From Oscillospiraceae bacterium (lineage in GTDB: Bacteria; Bacillota; Clostridia; Oscillospirales; Oscillospiraceae): a DNA stretch of 10,054 bases. The DNA is taken from positions 1-10,054 of the forward strand of contig JAEDKW010000036.1 in the NCBI GenBank assembly GCA_016295615.1, written 5' to 3'. The position numbers and the translations under genes are program-made. Positions 1 through 4,961 of the stretch are shown in pieces (within the stretch, counting starts at the first letter, position 1; each line of letters opens with the position of its first letter). The notes beneath the pieces were generated by a model. It had not been told where the DNA came from, made no database searches, and was given only the letters and a program-made list of their open reading frames with translations.

Positions 1-1328
1 CCGCTGCGGCTTCGCCCATAGCGCCGGCGGCGGGCGAACACAAGCCGGTAGACGACCAGAGCGGCGATCAGCACAAGCAGGACAAGCGCGACCAGCCGGA
101 CGACCGTTCGGGAAAAGAACTCCATCACCCTGTGCTGCGCAACGAGAAACCACGAAGCGGAGACGTCGGCAAGCGCGAGCAGAGGCACTTCACCGTACAC
201 GGTGCCCTGATAGGAGAGCGTCAGCGTGCCAAGCTCATCTCCCGCGGCGATGGGAGCGTAGACGGTATCGTGATAAAGCGTGACCGTGCGCTCCAGCTCC
301 TCGGGCGCAAGGCCGATCGGGAGCATGCGCGTAACGTCGCCGGCAGGGTGGACGACGACGTAGTTCGTCTCGCCGGAGAGCGCGACCGGCACTTCGCAGA
401 TCGCTTCGTCGGAGGAAATGATCCTGCGCTCGACAAAATTGTCGAAGCCGTAGTCGAATAGACGCGAGGTTTCGATAAAGCTGTAGGTGCGCGTGACGCC
501 GTCTGCGTCCTCTCTGCGCTCGGCGCCGAGAACGACGGAGATCAGCGTGCGGCTGCCGCGCACGGCGGAGGAAACGAGACAGTAGCCGGCCTCCGGGGTG
601 GAGCCCGTCTTGATCCCCTGCGCGTCGCGGTACAGATAACCGATGGCGCGCCAGTTGGAGATCAGGTAGTTGGTGGAGTGCAGCGTGCGCGGCTTGTCCG
701 TCATGTTGGTGGCGGGGACTTCGTATGACTTGGAATTGCACATCGTCATAAGAAGGTCGTGCTTCATCGCTTCGCAGGTAATGAGGTAGATATCCCATGC
801 GGAGGAATAATGACTGGGGTCATGAAGACCGGAGGTGTTTACATAATGCGTATTTTCGCACCCGAGCTCCTCGGCGCGCGCATTCATGCGTGCAACGAAA
901 GCATCGATGCTGCCGCAGACTGCTTCGGCGAGGATGTTGCACGCTTCGTTGGCAGACACGACCAGCATACAGTAGAGAAGCTGCTCGACCGTCAGCGTTT
1001 CACCGACCTTGATATCGGCGGTGCTGCCGTCACGGGGAAGACCGCTGAGCGCCGATTCGCTCGCCGTCAGGGGGTCGGTGAGGGAAAGCCTGCCGCTGTC
1101 GATCGCTTCAAACACCAGCAGCGCCGTCATGAGCTTGGTGATGGAGGCGGGATAGTTTTCCTGATGCGCGTTCTTCTCAAACAAAACCTCGCCGGTGGAG
1201 GCTTCAACGAGAAGTCCTGCCCTGGCGTCAAGGTCAAACTCCTCGAACGCGCCCGCCTTCGGCGTCAGAAACAGGGAGAGAAGCAGCGAAAGCAGCAAAA
1301 AAAGAGATAAAAAGCGCCGTTTTTTCAT
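1..1328 (-). CDS. D-alanyl-D-alanine carboxypeptidase (PBP5/DacF type), 3'-partial
   Basis: This is a low-molecular-weight penicillin-binding protein that removes the terminal D-Ala from peptidoglycan stem pentapeptides outside the membrane. I translated the minus strand by hand from the ATG at 1328-1326; 442 codons lie in the window and no stop is reached. Residues 1-27 form a signal peptide (MKKRR, leucine-rich core, then AGA-FEE as the likely cleavage site). All three active-site motifs of the family are present: SITK at 62-65 (acylated Ser62, Lys65), SAN at 125-127 and KTGS at 240-243. The stretch at about 295-395 fits the PBP5 C-terminal beta domain. Unlike E. coli PBP5, which ends in an amphipathic helix, residues 409-430 form a real hydrophobic membrane segment followed by an Arg-rich cytoplasmic tail, so the stop is probably close to the window edge. 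A GAGG ribosome site lies about 8 nt upstream of the ATG. The gene is divergent from the regulator operon. Whether it is the sporulation DacF or a vegetative enzyme cannot be decided here. Confidence 0.95.
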   Translation of the reverse strand, partial: MKKRRFLSLFLLLSLLLSLFLTPKAGAFEEFDLDARAGLLVEASTGEVLFEKNAHQENYPASITKLMTALLVFEAIDSGRLSLTDPLTASESALSGLPRDGSTADIKVGETLTVEQLLYCMLVVSANEACNILAEAVCGSIDAFVARMNARAEELGCENTHYVNTSGLHDPSHYSSAWDIYLITCEAMKHDLLMTMCNSKSYEVPATNMTDKPRTLHSTNYLISNWRAIGYLYRDAQGIKTGSTPEAGYCLVSSAVRGSRTLISVVLGAERREDADGVTRTYSFIETSRLFDYGFDNFVERRIISSDEAICEVPVALSGETNYVVVHPAGDVTRMLPIGLAPEELERTVTLYHDTVYAPIAAGDELGTLTLSYQGTVYGEVPLLALADVSASWFLVAQHRVMEFFSRTVVRLVALVLLVLIAALVVYRLVFARRRRYGRSRS

Positions 1329-1347
1329 GGAAATACCTCGTAGTCTG

Positions 1348-1356
1348 TGGTATAGT
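1348..1356 (+). promoter_or_regulatory. candidate extended -10 promoter for the rightward operon
   Basis: The bases TGGTATAGT match the extended -10 pattern TGnTATAAT with one mismatch. The site lies in the 107-bp divergent gap, about 80 nt before the GTG of the helix-hairpin-helix gene. No convincing -35 box precedes it, which is tolerable for an extended -10 promoter. The upstream side of this promoter overlaps the leader of the divergent carboxypeptidase gene. It is a sequence match only. Confidence 0.3.
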
Positions 1357-1380
1357 ACTTATGTAAAAAAACAGTTTCGA
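1352..1380 (-). promoter_or_regulatory. weak candidate sigma-A promoter for the carboxypeptidase gene
   Basis: Reading the minus strand, TCGAAA (1380-1375, four of six against TTGACA) is followed after 17 nt by TACTAT (1357-1352, four of six against TATAAT). Transcription would start about 15-20 nt before the ATG at 1328. The spacing is good but both boxes are poor, and the -35 would overlap the candidate Spo0A site. An alternative sigma factor is equally possible. Confidence 0.2.
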
Positions 1381-1392
1381 TCAAATTCGACA
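1376..1392 (-). promoter_or_regulatory. candidate tandem Spo0A (0A) boxes
   Basis: On the minus strand 1392-1386 reads TGTCGAA, an exact match to the 0A-box core recognised by the sporulation regulator Spo0A. Exactly 10 bp further, 1382-1376 reads GATCGAA, which matches five of seven. A 10-bp spacing is what the Spo0A DNA-binding domain uses on tandem boxes. The pair sits between two divergent genes where it could affect either. Seven-base matches do occur by chance, so this is tentative. Confidence 0.35.
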
Positions 1393-1435
1393 GGTTCTGC
1401 GGACAGTATAGCAAAAAAGAAGGGGGAGTGCAACC

Positions 1436-1798
1436 GTGGAGCGGCAAGAAAAAAGAGCCAAAATTTATTTTGTCTTGCTCGCCCTGACCGCCGCGTTCCT
1501 CTGCGTCCTTGCTTTGCGCGCCCATGAAAAGCGGCAGCTGCGGCAGGAGAGCAGCTATACCGTGCAGACGCAGTACGAAACGGCGGAGGAGACCGCGCCG
1601 AAACGACGGCTGATCAACGTCAACACCGCATCCGCGCAGGAGCTGGAGGCGCTTACGGGGATCGGCGCGGCACTGGCGCAGGAGATCGTTTCCTATCGGG
1701 ACGAACACGGAGCGTTCCTGCAGGCGGAAGATTTGCTGAAGGTAAAAGGAATCGGCGAAGCGAAGCTTGCGGACATCCGCGCGGAGATCACATTCTGA
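1436..1798 (+). CDS. small membrane-anchored helix-hairpin-helix protein, ComEA-like
   Basis: The 120-residue protein starts at a GTG, chosen because AGGGGGAG (1421-1428) lies 7 nt upstream. Residues 10-28 form one N-terminal membrane segment with a basic cytoplasmic side, residues 29-58 are a polar linker, and 59-120 form a tandem helix-hairpin-helix unit. That unit begins INVNTASAQEL and has the two hallmark turns LTGIG (73-77) and VKGIG (103-107). This is the DNA-binding domain of ComEA, the surface receptor that takes up DNA during competence, and the topology fits an extracytoplasmic DNA binder. It is shorter than Bacillus ComEA (about 200 residues) because the SLBB domain between anchor and HhH is absent, and no comEC or comEB lies nearby. 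It is the first gene of a run with the two-component genes, 19 nt before the next start. Binding DNA outside the membrane is inferred from family and topology; a competence role is unproven. Confidence 0.85.
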   Translation: MERQEKRAKIYFVLLALTAAFLCVLALRAHEKRQLRQESSYTVQTQYETAEETAPKRRLINVNTASAQELEALTGIGAALAQEIVSYRDEHGAFLQAEDLLKVKGIGEAKLADIRAEITF

Positions 1799-1817
1799 AA
1801 AAGAAGGAGTGAAACCA

Positions 1818-2501
1818 ATGAAAATACTGGTCGTTGACGATGAACAGCTTCTTGTGAAGGGTGTGAAGTTCAACCTTGAAAATGAGGGATACACCGTGGA
1901 GACGGCTTACGACGGCGAGAGTGCGGTCGAGCTTGCCAAAAGCAATGATTTTGACCTCATCATTCTCGATCTGATGATGCCGAAGCTTGACGGACGATCC
2001 GCCTGCATGAAGATCCGCGAGTTTTCCAACGTCCCGATCATCATGCTCACGGCCAAGAGCGAGGACGCCGATAAGATCATGGGCTTTGAGTCCGGCGCGG
2101 ACGATTATGTGACCAAGCCGTTCAATATTCTGGAGCTCAAGGCGCGTATCCGCGCCATGCTCCGCCGCTCCGGCGCCGCCTCTGAGAAAACGGCGCAGAA
2201 AGAACAGCTTAGCGTGGGGCATATCGTGCTTGACAGCGGGCAGCGCGTCGCCATCTGCGACGGGAGGACCGTCGATCTGACCGCGAAGGAATACGATCTT
2301 CTTAAGCTTCTGATGAAAAATCCGCGCCGCGTGTATTCGCGCGAGAATCTGATGGATCTGGTCTGGGGCTATACCTATGCCGGCGATTTTCGCACCGTGG
2401 ACGTCCATATCCGCCGCCTGCGGGAAAAGCTGGAGCACAATCCGGCGGAGCCGGAATATATCATGACAAAATGGGGCGTCGGCTACTATCTCAAGGGATA
2501 G
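1818..2501 (+). CDS. OmpR-family response regulator, WalR/PhoP-like
   Basis: This is a 227-residue DNA-binding response regulator. The receiver (about 1-118) has the acidic pair Asp7-Asp8, the phosphoacceptor Asp51 in IILDLMMP, Thr78 in MLTAK and Lys100 in VTKPF. A short linker (119-130) leads to an OmpR-type winged helix (about 131-227) with the recognition-helix region FRTVDVHIRRLREKLE and the C-terminal hairpin WGVGYYL. This C-terminal half closely resembles WalR (YycF), a regulator of cell-wall metabolism, but MtrA and PhoP proteins share these features, so the exact subfamily is uncertain. The ATG at 1818 is chosen over the in-frame ATG at 1767 because the latter lies inside the previous gene, while AAGGAG at 1804-1809 sits 8 nt before 1818. 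Its partner kinase follows after 36 nt. Phosphorylation would let it dimerise and act on promoters, possibly its own and that of the divergent carboxypeptidase. Confidence 0.95.
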   Translation: MKILVVDDEQLLVKGVKFNLENEGYTVETAYDGESAVELAKSNDFDLIILDLMMPKLDGRSACMKIREFSNVPIIMLTAKSEDADKIMGFESGADDYVTKPFNILELKARIRAMLRRSGAASEKTAQKEQLSVGHIVLDSGQRVAICDGRTVDLTAKEYDLLKLLMKNPRRVYSRENLMDLVWGYTYAGDFRTVDVHIRRLREKLEHNPAEPEYIMTKWGVGYYLKG

Positions 2502-2537
2502 CGCCGGTCGGACGCACACGGGAGAGGGGGTGCCGCA

Positions 2538-3953
2538 ATGAAAAAGGGACTGGGGCTGCAGGCGAAATTCAGCATCAGCTACATCGCGATCATCGTTGCG
2601 GTGCTGCTGCTGATGAACACCTATCCGCTCACGGTGTCGGAGGATCTGACGTTTCGCTCCAAGGGCAGGACCCTGCAGGACAGCGTTTCCGTTATGGTCA
2701 CGGCGCTTTCCGGACTGGAAGAGCTCAATGAGGAGAATGTCGCTTCGGCGATGACACTGGTGGAGGAGACGGGGATCTCCCGCATCCTGGTGACGGATGC
2801 CGCCGGCTGCATTCTCTACGATACGCGCGAGACCGACAGCGCGCTGGGACGCTATGCGTTCTACACGGAGATCGTGCAGGCGCTGCGCGGGTACGATGTT
2901 TTTTACTCCGAATTTGCCGGCAGCGCGTTTATCAGCCGCGCGGCTTCGCCGGTCATTTACCGCAGCCAGACGATCGGCGCGGTATACGCTTATGAATATG
3001 ACAAGGAACAGGCGGCAATTTTGGAGAGCCTGCAAATAACGCTTTTGACGATTTCCGCCATGGTCCTGGTCTTTGCCGTGCTTCTGGGCATGATCCTCTC
3101 GCGCGTGCTGACACACCGCTTCGGCATTCTTGCCGACGCCATGAAAAAAATGCGCGCCGGCTCTTACAGCCACCGCGCCGAGGTCGGCGGACACGACGAG
3201 ATCGCCGAGCTTGCCTCGGAGTTCAACAGCCTTGCCGACCGCCTGCAGACAACGGAGGACGCCCGCCGCCGCTTCGTTTCCGATGCGTCGCATGAATTGA
3301 AGACTCCGCTTGCAGGCATACGTCTGCTGTCCGATTCCATTTTACAGACGGAGAACATGGATGCAGGCACCGTGCGCGAGTTTGTCGGCGATATCGGGCA
3401 TGAGGCGGAGCGGTTGACGCGCATTACGGAAAACCTGCTGCGCCTGACGCGCCTTGACAGCGAGATTGCCGAAAAGCCGGTCCCCACCGCCATAACGCCC
3501 GTGATCGAGCGCGCGGTGCGCATGCTGCGCCTTGTAGCCGAGGAGCGGAAAGTCGCGCTTTCCTACCACATCGACCGCGAGGGCGTGGTGCTTGCCAACG
3601 AAGACGACCTGCACCAGATCGTTTACAATCTGGCGGAGAACGCGATCAAATACAACAGACCGGAGGGCTATGTCCGCATTGAACTCTCCGGCGGCGAAAC
3701 GGAATGCGTGCTGACGGTGACCGACAACGGCATCGGGATTCCCGAGGAGGATCTGCCGCGCATTTTCGACCGTTTTTACCGCGTGGACAAGATGCGCTCG
3801 CGCGCATACGGCGGGACGGGTCTCGGACTTTCCATCGTTTCCGACACCGTCAGGCGCTGCGGCGGCAGGATCAAAGCCGAACGCCGTGAAGGCGGCGGCA
3901 GCGTCTTCACCGTGTGTCTGCCGCGCTGTGAGGAAGGCGGTGAGAAGTCGTGA
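2538..3953 (+). CDS. membrane sensor histidine kinase (HAMP, HisKA, HATPase_c)
   Basis: This 471-residue kinase is the likely partner of the regulator just upstream. Membrane segment 1 (about 11-28) and segment 2 (about 166-190) enclose an extracellular sensor of roughly 135 residues. Its second half (RILVTDAAGCILYDT at 82-96, then IGAVYAYEYD near 147) has the strand pattern of a single-Cache/PAS-like fold. A HAMP domain (about 187-240) follows, then the dimerisation domain with SDASHELKTPL, where His252 is the phosphoacceptor. The ATP-binding domain shows the N box NLAENAIKYN (Asn368), the G1 box DNGIG (396-400), the F box FDRFYRVD (410-417) and the G2 box GGTGLGLS (425-432), so it looks catalytically intact. 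The ATG at 2538 is preceded by GAGAGGGGG. The stop overlaps the next start by 4 nt (GTGA). Topology resembles WalK, PhoR and MtrB, but WalK carries an extra cytoplasmic PAS domain that is missing here. The ligand is unknown. Confidence 0.95.
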   Translation: MKKGLGLQAKFSISYIAIIVAVLLLMNTYPLTVSEDLTFRSKGRTLQDSVSVMVTALSGLEELNEENVASAMTLVEETGISRILVTDAAGCILYDTRETDSALGRYAFYTEIVQALRGYDVFYSEFAGSAFISRAASPVIYRSQTIGAVYAYEYDKEQAAILESLQITLLTISAMVLVFAVLLGMILSRVLTHRFGILADAMKKMRAGSYSHRAEVGGHDEIAELASEFNSLADRLQTTEDARRRFVSDASHELKTPLAGIRLLSDSILQTENMDAGTVREFVGDIGHEAERLTRITENLLRLTRLDSEIAEKPVPTAITPVIERAVRMLRLVAEERKVALSYHIDREGVVLANEDDLHQIVYNLAENAIKYNRPEGYVRIELSGGETECVLTVTDNGIGIPEEDLPRIFDRFYRVDKMRSRAYGGTGLGLSIVSDTVRRCGGRIKAERREGGGSVFTVCLPRCEEGGEKS

Positions 3954-4864
3954 AAAAGAGAGCTCTGACCGCGGCGTTGTTGATTCTCACGGCGCTTTTG
4001 ATTGCCGCCTGCGCGCAGGATAACCTGAGCGAGGAGAGCAATTATCAGCTTTATTACACGACGCAGACGGAGACGGCAAGAGGCGCAGACGCCATCGGAG
4101 AATGCCCGCTTGAGATCGAAGACGAGCAGAATCTGACCACGCAGGAGCTTGCGCAGACACTGCTCGAGGCGCTGCTGCTTCCGCCGGAGGATCCCCGGCT
4201 CACCTCGCCGTTTCCGAGCGGCACGCAGCTGCAGGAGGTGACGGTTTCTGGCAGGCGTGCGAACGTCAGTTTAACGGCGCACTATGCGCGCTTGTCCGGC
4301 GTTGACCTTTCCCTTGCCGATTACTGCATTACACTGACGCTCACGCAGCTTGACGGCATCAATGCCGTGACCATCACGGCGAACGGGCGCGAACTCCCAT
4401 ACCGGAAAACGCAGCTCATGACGGCGGCAGATACGCTGCTGAGCAGCCGCGAGGATGCGCTGCGCCCGATCACGGTGCTGCTCTATTTCCTTGATACCGA
4501 AACCGGCGAGCTGCGTGCGCAGCAGCAGACGCTTGCGCTGTACGAAGGTCAGACGCGCGTGAATGCCGTGCTGGAAGCGATGCGTCTTGGACCCGAGGGC
4601 GACGAAACGCTTACCTGTCTGCTTCCCGAGGATCTTCTGGTGCTCTCCTCCCGCATTGAGGACGGGATCTGCTACCTCAACCTTTCGCCCAGGCTGACGC
4701 TGCCTGAGGACGAAGAAGCGCAGAGGCAAATGCTCGATTCGCTGGTGCAGTCGCTGTGCTCTCTCAGCGGCGTCGAGCAGGTGCAGATCCTGCTCGACGG
4801 CGAGACTGCGGAGCAGCTCGGCGAAGTGGAGATCGGCGAACCGCTGCCGAAAGAGGAACCGTAA
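3950..4864 (+). CDS. lipoprotein with two GerMN domains
   Basis: The 304-residue protein starts at a GTG that overlaps the kinase stop as GTGA, which suggests translational coupling. Residues 1-20 are a lipoprotein signal and LIAAC places the lipidated cysteine at Cys21, so the mature protein is anchored on the outer face of the membrane. Two GerMN-like units follow, about 33-150 and 172-292. The first contains the strand motif VTVSGRRANVSLT and ends DGINAVTITANG; the second has a matching pattern in EDGICYLNLSP and GVEQVQILLDG. GerM of Bacillus has the same two-domain lipoprotein plan and acts in sporulation and germination. In Actinobacteria a GerMN lipoprotein, LpqB, is encoded after the MtrA-MtrB two-component pair and modulates the kinase. 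The same gene order here makes an accessory role in signalling the better guess, with a spore-specific role as the alternative. A strong terminator begins inside the stop codon. Confidence 0.88.
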   Translation: MKKRALTAALLILTALLIAACAQDNLSEESNYQLYYTTQTETARGADAIGECPLEIEDEQNLTTQELAQTLLEALLLPPEDPRLTSPFPSGTQLQEVTVSGRRANVSLTAHYARLSGVDLSLADYCITLTLTQLDGINAVTITANGRELPYRKTQLMTAADTLLSSREDALRPITVLLYFLDTETGELRAQQQTLALYEGQTRVNAVLEAMRLGPEGDETLTCLLPEDLLVLSSRIEDGICYLNLSPRLTLPEDEEAQRQMLDSLVQSLCSLSGVEQVQILLDGETAEQLGEVEIGEPLPKEEP

Positions 4865-4907
4865 AAGAAGACCTGCCCGGCAGGTCTTCTTTTGTGTTGT
4901 TTTTTTC
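4863..4907 (+). terminator. intrinsic terminator after the GerMN lipoprotein gene
   Basis: Positions 4863-4877 and 4879-4893 are perfect inverted repeats of 15 bp around a single central C, so the real hairpin has a few unpaired bases at its tip. It begins on the second base of the TAA stop (4862-4864) and is followed by a T-rich run that includes seven Ts at 4900-4906. The AAAA/TTTT flanks could let it act in both directions. It separates the signalling operon from the polA operon. Confidence 0.93.
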
Positions 4908-4925
4908 AAGTCCCTGCGCTATACT
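4897..4925 (+). promoter_or_regulatory. likely sigma-A promoter of the polA operon
   Basis: TTGTTT (4897-4902) is followed after 17 nt by TATACT (4920-4925, five of six against TATAAT). The predicted start near 4932 leaves a leader of about 30 nt before the polA GTG. The -35 lies in the T-rich tail of the preceding terminator and matches only its first three bases, but spacing, position and the AT-rich surroundings fit. polA, rimI, the second acetyltransferase gene and tsaD probably depend on it. Confidence 0.5.
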
Positions 4926-4948
4926 ATATTCGTATTATTTTACGATTT

Positions 4949-4954
4949 GGGGGA
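4949..4954 (+). promoter_or_regulatory. ribosome binding site that sets the polA start
   Basis: GGGGGA ends 7 nt before the GTG at 4962. The in-frame TTG at 4947 overlaps this site and has nothing suitable upstream, and the ATG at 4971 is farther than usual from it. The GTG also gives an N-terminus (MKLMVLDGNS) that matches the usual beginning of Firmicutes DNA polymerase I. Confidence 0.65.
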
Positions 4955-4961
4955 ACTGAAT

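Noticed and set aside
132..1310. Several plus-strand open frames across the left end
   Set aside because: They lie opposite the D,D-carboxypeptidase, whose SxxK, SxN and KTG motifs fix the coding strand.
1767..1817. Upstream in-frame start for the response regulator
   Set aside because: It would overlap the helix-hairpin-helix gene and add 17 residues ahead of the conserved KILVVDDE start; the ribosome site favours 1818.
1788..3293. A 501-codon open frame on the minus strand opposite the regulator and kinase genes
   Set aside because: Same explanation: low-complexity Arg/His/Ala-rich translation, no motif, no suitable ribosome site, and it spans two well-supported genes.
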